A stretch of DNA of 64,000 nt from positions 5,270,001-5,334,000 of the forward strand of contig WOAB01000563.1 in NCBI GenBank assembly GCA_027886185.1. Reading direction: 5' to 3'. The stretch's first letter is position 1, and every line of letters begins with the position of its first letter. The notes below the pieces were generated by a model, which was not told where the DNA came from, searched no databases, and saw only the letters and a list, made by a program, of their open reading frames with translations. Shown here one piece after another: positions 21,655 to 32,562 of the stretch. This stretch comes from Rheum nobile. Its lineage: Eukaryota; Streptophyta; Magnoliopsida; Caryophyllales; Polygonaceae. The translations under genes were made by a program, and so were the position numbers.

Positions 21655-22583
21655 AGGTGTGAAATCCCCATTGAAGTCAGTACATTCCCCACGCGAATCC
21701 CTTTGAAGGTTGTGCACTTAGTGCACGGACCGTGCAGTTAGTTCTAGATTTCGTTGAAGGTAGTGCATTCAGTGTACAGACTGTGCATTCCGCAGAGACT
21801 GAAGGCGCACATCGTGCATCCTACCGAGATTGGATATTTTTGGAAACTTTTTACCCTTAGTATAAATACTTCGTTTAGGGTTTTGTAAGGATCTTTTGCC
21901 ATTTTCCCTAACTTTCTAGACTTAATTGTGTGCCTCCATTGAATAACTCTAGTTGGGGAGATTCAAGACTAAGTTTTCATTTCTCTTCAGTCATGTTTAT
22001 GATTTCCTTTGTTATTATGATTTCTTTGATTGTTCTTATGTTTGGGTAATTCCATATTTCTAGGGTTGGGGTGATTGCAACAATCTGTAGGTAGACTTGA
22101 ATATGATATCTATCTCAATTGAAACCTAAAACTTTGTTTTGTTTCAATCCTAGAGTTCTTAATTCAATTCATGAAAGTTGATAAGATTTCTATTAGTTTT
22201 GAGACCGACGTACATGATATAATGTTAATAGATAATTCAGATAAGGTAAGAAACCGACATGATATTATTCTTATCAGACTACTAGGAATTGAACCTGAGT
22301 GTTATTTATACGATAAAAACTTAATTACTCTAATGGAATACTAAGCTATCATAGAAATCCTAGGTTCATATGGACTTAGCAGAACGCAACAACGAATGTT
22401 GATTCAGTTTACCCTAGATTCGAAGTGCACAATTGTCTAGATTTGATTAGCTCTACGTGACCCTGATTGTTAGTTGGAATTTGGGCACGTTTACTATCAT
22501 CTGACATGATTTAGTAGATTACCTTAGATAGATTACCTTCAATGAATTCATGCAATTTTCAGATGGATATCCAGTAAGTCTAC
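21655..22583 (+). repeat. Element E 5' LTR, left part (split by element A)
   Basis: A TATAAATA promoter word at 21861-21868 and an LTR-like texture lead up to element A. The LTR resumes at 46126-46354 and ends CCAATCA directly before a decayed primer site. The left border is a guess (first plausible TG near 21658). Total LTR length would be about 1.15 kb. Confidence 0.5.
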
Positions 22584-23880
22584 TGATACGCTCTACTTTG
22601 TAGTGCGTAACTATGAGCTGTTACTGGATAATTAGGCACCATTTGTGTGGAGTTAGGAGACAATCTAAGATAATGGAGTTGTAGAGAAGGAGTGGTGAAG
22701 AGAAGGAGTTTAGTGGAGTATTGAAGCATTAAGGAGCAATGAAGGCCACCGAGAGTAGACCGCGACCGCGGGCGAGAGAAGAACAAGTCGCGGCACCACA
22801 AGAGGAACCGCGGGCGTGGGATAATGGCCGCGGTCGCGGCACAACAAGGCAGCCGTGGGAGAGAGCCGCGGGGGAGCAAGACACTCAAAACCGCGATCGC
22901 GGGGACAATTGCCGCGGTCGCAGACCAGGCCCAGGCGCGGAGCGTTTCGGGATTTCGTTCGAGATCTTTGTTTATTTTACTTATTTTATTTTATTTCCTT
23001 TTATTTCGGTTATTATATTTTTAGGAGATCATGTTTTTATCTTAGGAAGATTTGATTTGCTAGGTTATTATCTTCCTTTTAAAACACCAGACTTTCATTA
23101 TCTCTTTTATCATCGTTCATTATTTTCTCTAGAGTTTTGTGTTTTAGAAGACTATGAAGAACTAAGTTTCCATTGCTTAGTCAGACAATTGAAGCCTTCG
23201 TTTGATTTGGTTGTAAGATTATAACTCTTATTCTTTTCCTTTGAATGTATTGATTCTCTTGTGCTTCATCCTTTTGAGTTTTGCTGATTTGACTAGCCTG
23301 ATCAACTAGTTGTTATTGGTATTATTCGTGTGCTAGAGTTAGACTATTTCTGGTTGAAATACCTAATTCAGAGTAGCAACTACGATATTCTAGAACTGGT
23401 TAGAATAGTTTATTGTAGAGAGAATTGATTGCATGCTAAGTAAAACTGGTTGTTTTAGTTGCATGTATCTATTGAAATTCCTAAACTTCCTGCTACTATT
23501 GAATTGAATCTGGATGGTTTCTTGGTTATTTGATACTTAGTATTCTCAGGGTTTGGTTGTCCTGTTAATAACTTAAGAAACGGAATAGGAACATTCATTG
23601 GTCTAAAGAACTTGAGATAATCAATGATCAATCAATCAAATTGAAGTGTGGATATTTGTTTGGCTGAGCTATTTCGCATCCATTATTTACAAACTCTTTT
23701 CACTCCTTTTCATTGTTACTTATTACAATCATCACAAAACCCCCTTTTGTTACTATTGGTATATAATTTCTGCATACAAGAAGAATACTTGGCTCTCTGT
23801 GGGATCGATCCTTACTTACCCGACTACATTAGTTAGGTTTTGAGGTTATTTGTTAGGTGTACACGACTAAACGCCTATCA
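22584..23880 (+). repeat. Element A 5' LTR (1297 bp)
   Basis: Starts TGATACGCTCTACTTT and ends ACTAAACGCCTATCA, then the primer site. Positions 22757-22935 hold about ten GC-rich palindromic words such as CCGCGACCGCGG and AACCGCGATCGCGG. It pairs along its whole length with 44823-46120. Confidence 0.92.
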
Positions 23881-23967
23881 AATTTGGCGCCGTTGCCGGG
23901 GAGTCTAAGTTTTATTCTTTTTGTGTTTGTGTGTGATTGTTTACCAACTGTTGTGTGGACCTATCTT

Positions 23968-25309
23968 ATGGTCCACACCCATGCTACTAATTCTCCAATC
24001 TTAGATCTTGATACAGAAATTGAGCGAAAACTTTACAGGAACCGCATAGAAGTTCGTGAGCAACTCGAGATGGATGACGAAAAACAGACTTTGAGGCAGT
24101 TAACTGCACCGAATCTAGAGCAACAGCCACTTGCTGTGCAATTTCTTGAGTTGGCGGATGGTGTCAACTTTGAGTTGAAGTCTGGATTAATTCACTTGCT
24201 ACCCCACTTCCATGGGATGAATGGAAAAGATCCTAATAAGCACTTATATGAGTTTCACGTTGTCTACACCAGCATGAAACCGAGGAGCGTCACTGAGGAC
24301 GAAATCAAGCTGAGGGCCTTTCCCTTCTCTCTGAAGGATTCGACCAATGATTGGTTCTACTATCTGGCTCCAAGAAGCATTGATACATGGGCTAAGATGA
24401 AGAAAGCCTTTCTAGAGAAGTACTTTCCTACTACAAAGCTCAATAGCCTGAAGAAAAACATCAGCAACATTGAACAACACGCTACTGAGACTTTGTATGA
24501 GTACTTTGAGAGATTCAAGAGGTTGATTTCAAGCTGTCTATACCATGGTTATTCTGACCAAGATCTCGTTCTATATCTGTATGGCGGGCTTCTTGATGAT
24601 GAGCGTAGAATGGTGAACACAGCTTGTGCTGGTAATATTCTGAATAAAACTGCAAGTGCAACATTTGAGATGTTTTCTGAGCTATCTGAAGGCTCAAGGC
24701 AGTTTATCAAGAGAGCGAGCTTTCAAGCAGTAAAGGCTGCAGATTCTCATCCATCATCTTCACTGCAATCTGACGTGAATGAGTTGAAGGAGATGATGAG
24801 GCATTTCATGGTGAAAGGATATTAGCAACAAGTTAAGGCATGTGGTATCTGCTATGACACGATGCACCCTACTGATGCATGTCCAACACTGCAAGAGCCT
24901 ACCGATGAAGTGAATGCTATAGGAGGTTTTGGTTCACAGAGGCCAAGATATGACCCGTACTCCAATACTTACAATCCAGGGTGGAGAGTTCACCCCAATC
25001 TGAGATACGAGAACCAGCAGAACTCTCCATAAGGCCGTGACAACCAAGAGTTCCATCTGAGGCCCCGACAGTTTCCGCAACGGCAGCAACAATTTCAGCA
25101 GCCTGGAGGTCCACAACAACAATTCCGATCACCATATGATCCTAGACCTCAGGGGCAGAGTCCGAGTTCCTCAATGTCTGCTAACGACATGATTAAATCT
25201 TTGGTGCAATTTCAGCATGAGACCAAGTCTAACATTCAAAACTTGGAGAATCAGGTTGGGCATATCTCTCTAACAGTGAGCAAAGTAGAGGCTAGGGATG
25301 CGCGTAAAC
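23968..25309 (+). pseudogene. Element A gag
   Basis: ATG at 23968 follows the ACCTATCTT leader shared with elements B, C and D. The frame runs to a TAG at 24823-24825 (about 285 codons) and continues in the same frame beyond. The Retrotrans_gag core is clear: GVNFELKSGLIHLLPHFHGM, AFPFSLKDSTNDWFYYLAPR, KKAFLEKYFPTTK, FERFKRLISSCLYHGYSDQD. After the stop comes a degenerate Cys motif (KACGICYDTMHPTDACP) replacing a zinc knuckle. A second stop follows at about 25030. Translation of a full product would need readthrough, so treat as decayed. Confidence 0.85.
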
Positions 25310-25766
25310 TAGGGTTGATCATCGGTCCAAACCCGGTCCAGACCGGACCGACCCGGACCGAACCGGAACCCGGAAGTCCAAATATGATGGATCGGAACCC
25401 GGACCGGGTCCAGACGGTCCGGGTCCGGACCGGTCCGGTCAGGGTCGGTCCGGTCCGGACCAGGTTTGGACCGGTTTATATTCTAGTTAAATTTAAATAT
25501 AATTTAATCAATTTTAAACATGAAAAACACCCTCAAATCTAAATATAATTTACTCTTAAATATAATTTACCCTAAATCCTAAACCCTAAATCCCAAATGT
25601 AAAAAAATCTTAAACCCCTTAAAATTTTAGGGTTTTTTAAAAACATCGGGCCCGACCGGACCGGACCCGGATTTCCGGAAATCTTTGGACCAGAAACCGG
25701 ACCGGTTAGAACCGGTCCGGTCCGAAATTCCGGTCCAGCCCAGTTTTTCTCAACCCTAGCGTAAAC
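25302..25766. mobile_element. hAT-type MITE in element A gag
   Basis: Element 25310-25758 (449 bp) is flanked by perfect 8-bp duplications GCGTAAAC (25302-25309 and 25759-25766). Ends read inward TAGGGTTGA. Subterminal regions are packed with overlapping GGTCCGGTCCGGACC words. It has the same design as the MITE at 654-1045 but a different repeat word. Removing it and one duplication rejoins the gag frame. Confidence 0.92.
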
Positions 25767-26880
25767 TCTCATCACAAACGGAGTTGAACCCAATATAGAA
25801 TATGAGTGCAATAATGCTGAGGAGTGGGAAGCACGTGGATAACAGAGGTCCCTTAGCTAAAAGGGACGAATCATATGACGGGACAGAGGCTGTAGACAAG
25901 GAACCACGACCGCGGCCCCAAAACCGCGACCGTGGTTTGCTTACCGAAGAAATGCTGCATGAAGACGGATCTGCAGACGCAAATCAGAAATCAGACCCGC
26001 GATCACGGGTGGAAAACCGCGATCGCGGGTGGAAAACCGCAATCGCGGTTTTGTCTCAGAGGAAGAACCACGGCCTCCAGCAATAAAAAGCAGTGACTGC
26101 GGGCAAATTACCGATTTTCATGAGGAACCGCGACCGCGGTTTTGCTACAGATCGCCAAGATGTTTACGTTCGACCGAATTTTCCTCCACTCAGTTCGTAC
26201 AAGCCCGCTCCGCCATTTCCTGAGGCGTTAAAGGAGACAAGAAGGTTGGAGAACGACAATGAGATTTTCGAGACCTTCAGTAACTGTGAGGTAAACATCC
26301 CTTTGATAAAAACTGATTAAAAGTGTTCCTCGTTATGCTAAATTTCTTAAGGCATTATGTACGATCAAGCGGAACCATAAGTTGAAGGGAAAGAAAAAGG
26401 TTCAGGTAAGTGAAAATGTGTCCGCTATGCTTCAAAAATGAATGCCTAAGAAGTGTAGCGACCCTGGCATATTTAGCATTCCTTGTACGATAGGTGACAC
26501 CATATTTGATAAAGCCATGTTAGATTTAGGTGCATCTATTAATGTGTTGACTTACTCGCTATATGAATCTTTGGGGCATGGACCATTGCATGAAACTGGG
26601 ACAATGATTCAATTGGCGGATTTGTCTAATGTTTATCGAACATGAGTAGTAAAGGATGTTCTGGTAAAGGTTGATAATCTGATTTTTCCTGCTGACTTCT
26701 TTGTTATGGATATGGGACATGACAAGCATGCAGCCCCTGTGATGTTAGGTAGACCGTTTATGAAAACGGCTAACACAAGAATTGATGTGAGTAGTGGTTC
26801 ACTCACTATGGAATTTGATGGGGGTAATGGTAGAGTATAACATTGATGATGCTAAGAAACACCCTCCTGATAATGATTCT
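25767..26880 (+). pseudogene. Element A gag linker and aspartic protease remnant
   Basis: MSAIMLRSGKHV (from 25802) is the conserved start of the gag-protease linker in Athila-like elements. It is followed by Arg/Pro-rich sequence encoded by GC palindromes (25903-26150), then KPAPPFPEALKE and NCEVNIPL. The protease part (26440-26850) holds AMLDLGASINVL and APVMLGRPFMKTANTRIDV. Stops and frameshifts occur near 26318, 26439 and 26643, so no active protease is expected. Confidence 0.8.
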
Positions 26881-26934
26881 TTATGTTCTGTTGATGTGCT
26901 AACTTAACTTGATCTGAAAAGCACTGAGTCGAGC

Positions 26935-27367
26935 CACGACGTCAACCAAGGCGTTGCCCGGGAGGCAACCCGAGGTATATAATTCTTTTCATGTCTTTTA
27001 TTTTCAAGTTTTTATTATTGTTGTTTCGTTTTTAGACTAAAATACAGGTAGGAAAATCAAAGACAGATTCAGAAGAAAACCAGAGGGCAAACTGCGATCG
27101 CGGTCCAAAAACCGCGACCGCGGTTTTATCACTGTAAGTCTCCTTATCTTAAAAAACAACCGAAAAAAAAAATAGAAAAAAAAATAAAAAATAATCTGCG
27201 GACGCGGGTGAAAGCCGCGATCGCTGCCCCGCTGCCTAATTTTATACCGCTACTCCGAGATGTTCGCGATAAGGAGGAGATGTAGCCGGAGATTTTATTT
27301 GGAAACTGATGATGGAACGGCATGTTACATCTGATGAGGAGGAGATTCCAGAGGCCCTGACTGATAT
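26935..27367 (+). other. Element A post-protease non-coding stretch with conserved motif
   Basis: Contains the hairpin-forming motif at 26953-26975 (GTTGCC/GGCAAC or CGGG/CCCG pairing) also found in B (31203) and D (37739). GC palindromes follow at 27089-27125 and 27197-27230. No frame with a recognised domain. Confidence 0.6.
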
Positions 27368-27580
27368 ATGTTCGTGATGGAGAGGCAGTATGGGGCCACT
27401 GACACTGGTAGGCATTACGAGGCACGAACGTCGAGTGGTCCTACGGGCACTTATGGTGGGCCTAGCTCTTGGCAGGAGCAGATGTTGGCTACTATGTCTG
27501 GCATGTATGCTCGACAGGAGGAGATGGTTTACTGCCATGCTGAGATGGACATGATGCTTACAGACATGGCTGCAAACTAG
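27368..27580 (+). pseudogene. Element A 3' frame, N-part (interrupted by element C)
   Basis: Seventy codons containing GMYARQEEMVYCHAEMDMML, apparently helical. The sequence resumes at 43805 beyond composite C with LDEQHRFATSLDRMSADVSV. I recognise no domain; the position corresponds to the 3' extra frame of plant Athila-like elements. Confidence 0.5.
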
Positions 27581-27589
27581 CAGTATATG

Positions 27590-27914
27590 TGACGTGGCCG
27601 AAATATGCAATGCAAATATCGTTGAATGGCCTAGTCAAAGTAAAAGTCCTAACAACCTACTAAACAGATGTATAGCAAGAAAGTAAGGGTCGAACCCACA
27701 GGAAATATCTAATAAAGTATGCAATTATGATTAACAAGTAACAAGGAAAGGGGGTTTTGGTTATCAAGCAGAGCAAAGTAAACAAGTTTAGTTGACTTAA
27801 GAATATGATTGGAGGAAGTAGTTCCACTAGAACGAGATCCACAATACAGAGATGTAATTTGATCACATAAATCTATTAAATCCAAGTTCTTTCACTATTC
27901 TTATGGTTGTTCCC
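27590..27914 (-). repeat. Element C left LTR, outer part
   Basis: Reverse complement of the 3' end of the family LTR (compare 42455-42780). Element B is inserted after 27914; the LTR resumes at 34173 and is cut off at about 34889, where GGCCAGCAT joins sequence resembling the last 17 bp of a plus-oriented LTR. Confidence 0.85.
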
Positions 27915-29562
27915 TGATAGGTGTCATTTCATGCACCATAACTAGTGATTATTGACATATTTTAGATGGAGTTTTGGAGTAGATTTAGGCTAAGTCTGTA
28001 ATCCAGAAGAGTAGTTGAGAAGTGAAGAAATCCAAGGTTTTACAGCTTAGATGGAGATGATGAGGATCTGCTGGAGTTTATTGGAGAAGACTACCAACAC
28101 TTGGTAGTAATGATGAGCAGAAGAGAATAAGAAGAGGAGCTGAAGAGAGAAGAATGGCGCCCCGCGCCAGAGTCACCGCGGCCCGACGATAAATCTTAGA
28201 GAAGGATGCCGCCCCGCGGTAGAAAGCACCGCCCCGCGGTGGGAAATCACGCCCCGCGGTCGTTTGATGGGCAAAGCAGTGGAATTGAAGGCGCCGCGCG
28301 GGGAGATGGGCCGTGAAGATAGAAAGGCCCAAGTTGAGGTAAAGCCCAAAGTGAAGAAAGGCTCACCGAGAATGCCACGCGTGAAGAGGCTGGAGAATTG
28401 AAGAAGAGGATGCTGAAGCGGAGTGATGACGTCAGCGAGTTGTTTGAATTGGAGATGGGCGAGTGCTGTTGTGGGCTGTGTTGCTGCTGCTTGCATTGGG
28501 CCGCTTTTGCTGCTGATTTGGGCCAAGCGAGAAAAGGAGAAATTGAAGCAGCTGTTAGACGAGAAAGCTGCCGAGCGAGAATGCGGGAATTATTTCCCCA
28601 AGTCTCGATTGTTTATTTTACTATTACTTTATTATTATTTTATTTCCTTGTAATTGGGGTTTGTGATCTTGGGCTTTAGGTTAACTCTATTTAACCTAAT
28701 TCCCACAGCCTCCAGCCACAATTAGATTAGAATTCAGTTTTAGTTCGTTCCGTTTTGCCTCTGGGGTTTTCAACCCATGGAGAGCTAAACACCTTTGTTC
28801 TACTATACGTTTGAAGCAATACAGTTGATTCGGTTGTGAGATTTCTATTCCTTGTTCTTATTCTTATGTGTGTTGGATTGATTCTCTTGGTTATATTGAT
28901 ATTGATTGATGTTGGTTTATCTAGAGTTGCTAACTAGGTTTATCGATATTTATCAAATTGCTAGGATTGCATATAGGGGTTCCGAGTGCATATCTAGTGG
29001 CAAACACAATTGTGCGTATAGGGGTTCTGAGCGTACAATTGTGTGTGAGAGTCAATTGCATGTTAAGTAGGAGAGTGAGTACTTGTACGTCTTTCTACTT
29101 GCATGTATCCTATATCCTTGTGTGTATTGCTATTGCTTTATTGGTGGTAAAGTATCCCGGTCTGGTACCGCGTGATAGGCGTGACAGGCGTATTTTATCA
29201 TTGGCATAGTAATAAGTCTATCGACAACTGTGAGAATCGGTAGTACTTAAGATCAGGGTGGGAACAACCATAAGAATAGTTAAAGAACTTGGATTGAATA
29301 GATTTCAGTGATCGACTTATCTCTGTATTGTGGATCTCGTTCTAGTAGAACTACTTTCCCCATTCATATTTTCTCATCAACTACACTTGTTTACTTTGTT
29401 TTGCTTGATAATCAAAAACCCCTTTGCTTGTTACTTTGCATGCTTACTAACACATGAATTGATCACTTCCTCCCTGTGGATTCGACCCTTGCTTGCCTCT
29501 ACTACTTGTTTAGGTTTGTTAGGATTTTATTTGTTTAGGTGTCACGACGACAACCCCTATCA
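27915..29562 (+). repeat. Element B 5' LTR (1648 bp)
   Basis: Begins TGATAGGTGTCATTTCATG and ends CGACAACCCCTATCA. GC palindromes of the CCGCCCCGCGG type lie at 28155-28300. The start is shared with the C/D family LTR, so the two families are related, but the LTR bodies differ. Confidence 0.93.
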
Positions 29563-29690
29563 AATTGGCGCCGTTGCCGGGGAGGCAAGATTTGATTTTT
29601 CTATGTGTTTGTTACTTTTGTGTGGACCTATCTTATGGTCTACACCCTTGCTACTGATTTTTGTTTTTCTTTTTGATTTTTGTTACAGAT

Positions 29691-31154
29691 ATGGATTTCT
29701 GGGGAGAACAGCACGAAAGACCAGGCCCCTACTCATTTTCACCAGATAGGGGACACTACCCAACTCCCAGTGCAGCAAGCCCAACTAATGCCTACAGAAT
29801 CTGTCGCGATGCGCTGCACACCACTGACGACTGTCCAGGACTTCCCGCATTAAGAGCAGCAGTAAAAGCACGTCGAGATGCAAACTCGCAGGAACCGAGG
29901 CAAGAGCCATATCCGGACACTTACAGATCAGGGTGGAGGGAACACTATAACCTAGTTCCATATGGAAATCAACCACAGTGCTCGCCTGCACCCAATGCTG
30001 ATGTACTCAGGACCCTGATTCAAAATATGGCAACTATGGCCCAGAACGTGACCTCAATGCATAGAACCATGGCCCAAGGTATGACATCCATGGCCCAGAG
30101 TGTCTCCTCGTTGGGGGAAATTATGGCTCTGAAAGTCTCTTCGATGGGAGAAAAAGTAGAAAAAATAGTCCACCAGCAGCAAGAGGCGATTTCTAGTCTC
30201 CAAAGCCAAGTTGACCAACTGAGTCAAGCGTTGATTGAGTCGAAGTCTGTTGAAAAGGAGAGCGACCGTGAGATGGAGAACATCGCCCATCGCCCCGCGT
30301 CACCCGTCACCGCGACCCGGCGTGAGATCCCAGTTATCTCACCGCCCCACGGAGAGAATGACCGCGACCCGGCGACGTGCCTCAGTATCTCCGCCGCGAC
30401 CTCACCGGCCCGCGGCAATGACTACCGCCCCGCGGTGGACGAAGTACCTCCCAGCGCGATCTCGCCGCGGCCCGGTGTCCAAAATTTCAGATATGCTGGT
30501 AAGGTTTGGGTAGATCCTTACGGGGTTGCACGGAAGGTGCTTTCTGAGGAGGAGAACTTCTTTGGAGAGGAGTGGAGCGACGATAAGGAGGAGTGCTGTG
30601 ACCGTGAATATGCTCCAGAGACGCCCGTTCCCCCCATAAACGCCCTAGCAGCCCCCGGTCCTCTGGAGGCTGCCTATGATGAGTTTATGCATCTCAACTC
30701 CTTCCCGCTCGTTGCGCTGCAACCCGATATACCCTTCCTTGAGGCTCTGAAGGACAACCAAAAGGTGGAGAGCAATAAAGACTTATTTGACACCTTCAGT
30801 AGCTGCAAGGCAACCACCCCTTTGGTCCATCTGGCGGACAGCACCCCTCGCTACAAGGAAATATTAAAGGTGCTGGGCATAATCAAGAAGAAGCCGAAGG
30901 GGAAGCACAAAAAGGAGAACTTGATGCAGGTGGTGAATTCTTACATGCTGGATACGGGGCAAGACTTATATGCAGGCCCTGAGATGCTGGGTAGGCCATT
31001 TATGAAGATGGCAAGTGCATTCATAGATATGAACAACGGTCCAACCACAAAGAAGTGCACAAGCATGGGGGAGAGGCTAAACAAGGAGTATACAAAGAGG
31101 CATCCCCCTGATATAGATCTCAGGTGCTCAAAAACTGTGAGCAACCCGAGTTGA
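29691..31154 (+). CDS. Element B gag-derived polyprotein, 487 residues
   Basis: Long uninterrupted frame. I chose ATG 29691 (MDFWGEQHERPG), which follows TTTTGTTACAG, a possible splice acceptor; an upstream in-frame ATG at 29661 would add ten hydrophobic residues. Compared with elements A and D it lacks the Retrotrans_gag core. It begins at the degenerate Cys motif region (YRICRDALHTTDDCPGLPAL), then a Met-rich and coiled-coil stretch (SSLQSQVDQLSQALIESKS), a linker encoded by GC palindromes (about residues 195-265), an acidic segment, and a protease end (EMLGRPFMKMASAFIDMNN) without the DLGAS active site. The product could bind a helper's Gag but not cleave or copy. Intactness despite deletion is notable. 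Confidence 0.65.
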   Translation: MDFWGEQHERPGPYSFSPDRGHYPTPSAASPTNAYRICRDALHTTDDCPGLPALRAAVKARRDANSQEPRQEPYPDTYRSGWREHYNLVPYGNQPQCSPAPNADVLRTLIQNMATMAQNVTSMHRTMAQGMTSMAQSVSSLGEIMALKVSSMGEKVEKIVHQQQEAISSLQSQVDQLSQALIESKSVEKESDREMENIAHRPASPVTATRREIPVISPPHGENDRDPATCLSISAATSPARGNDYRPAVDEVPPSAISPRPGVQNFRYAGKVWVDPYGVARKVLSEEENFFGEEWSDDKEECCDREYAPETPVPPINALAAPGPLEAAYDEFMHLNSFPLVALQPDIPFLEALKDNQKVESNKDLFDTFSSCKATTPLVHLADSTPRYKEILKVLGIIKKKPKGKHKKENLMQVVNSYMLDTGQDLYAGPEMLGRPFMKMASAFIDMNNGPTTKKCTSMGERLNKEYTKRHPPDIDLRCSKTVSNPS

Positions 31155-32562
31155 GGAGGCTGGAGTAGGATGTCAAGCCATGACAATAACTAAGTCGCTA
31201 TCCGGGAGGCAACCCGAGGTATGTTTTTCTCTTCTGGTTTTTCATTATTCGTTTTGTATTTTTTTAGTGTGTTTTTGCTTTGTTTCGTTCGCCTGTTACT
31301 AACATTTCAGGTACGAAAGTAAATGGAGAGGGATAGTGTTCTCAGCCATCCCACCGCCCAATGGCGACCCTCACCTCCCCGCGGTGGAGCTCACCGCCCC
31401 GCGGTGGATTTCTGGTATATTTTCTCTCTCCGAAAAAAAAAAAGTTCTACTGAGGCCAGCTGTCCAGAGTTTCCCATGGAGATGGTGCGCATCATGTTGT
31501 CAAGGAGGAAACCTTAGCCCTACAGATTATTTGGCAACGATGATGGCCCTACAATTGGCAGCTGAGGAAGAGGAACACTAGAGCCCCCAACATGATCATA
31601 TCTGGGCTCCACCATGTGTTCCTAGAAGGCCGTGCAATCCTACTATCATTATTTTACCACTATTCACCAAAGTGGTTTCCTATGGTTGCACGGTAGGAGA
31701 AGACGATAGAGTTGATGAAGACACCCGCCCAACACTAGAGACCTGGGCATTCATTGAGTAGACCGCCAGCGACACCTACAGTGTCCAAGCAGCTTGGCGA
31801 CGTTTGTGAGTTATTTTTTGCTTTTTCATGTGCTCCTATTCTTTTGTCTTTCATTACATTGAGGACAATGCAATGTTTAAGCTTGGGGGAGAGTTCTATA
31901 CTTGCTACGTCGCTGAGGAGAAAAATGAATATAAAAAGAGAAAAAGCCAAAAATTGAAAAAATGCATACAATAAAAATCCTGGGATAGGTCAAAAACCCG
32001 AAAGGGTGGCCTAGGTAATAAGCAGGTGGCTTGGACCAGCATTAGGCTGGGGTAATATGAGGTCAAGAGTGACGTGAGCTTATGTGAGTACATCTATTAT
32101 AAAATGAAATGAGTGGCTTGGTGAAAACCCGAAAGGGCGCCTTGGCAAAATGAGCGAAAAAGAAGAAGAAGAGTGATTCTAGGATTTCTCACTATTCTTG
32201 GCGAGGCGTCATAAGAAGAGGAGTTATAAGGAGGATTCGGGTAGGTCACTCTGGAGGGATAAGAAGATAGATGGGAGATAGGATTAGATTTTATTTCACT
32301 CTATGGTGTTTGGGATCAGCTTGGGGAAAGTACTCTGCTTTCCTTTTAGCTTGGATGTGTGGGTGTTGAGATTTATTGAGTTGTGTTGTATTGTGTTGAT
32401 GTGCTGTGCGTATAGTTTTGGTTGTCTGGAGCTGATTGTTGAGTTGTTGTAGTCACTGGTTTCATGTTTGCTCACACTTCCTGAGACCTTGGTGTTTGAT
32501 GATTGGAGTATGGTTGGTTTTGATTTACTCGGGACGAGTAAAGGTCTAAGTGTGGGGATATT
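31155..32562 (+). promoter_or_regulatory. Element B 3' non-coding region with ordered hairpins
   Basis: After the stop come, in order: CGGG-AGGCAA-CCCG (31203-31216), GC palindromes (31345-31408), CATTG-AGGA-CAATG (31857-31870), CCC-GAAA-GGG (31997-32006), CCAGC-ATTAG-GCTGG (32036-32050) and a second CCC-GAAA-GGG (32128-32137). The same series occurs in D and A. No coding domain is recognised. A role in RNA packaging, export or translation is inferred from conservation only. Confidence 0.6.

Noticed and set aside
22739..23224. Open frame in the element A LTRs (also 44977-45294), Arg/Pro-rich then hydrophobic
   Set aside because: It is created by the GC palindromes and the T-rich part of the LTR. 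The two LTR copies encode different ends, so it is not a conserved protein.
25562..25640. CCCTAAA-like words suggesting interstitial telomere repeats
   Set aside because: Only a few imperfect copies inside a hAT MITE; no tandem TTTAGGG array.
27650..27700. GGGTCGAACCCAC resembling a tRNA T-arm
   Set aside because: No cloverleaf around it; it recurs in every C/D family LTR at the same place, so it is LTR sequence.
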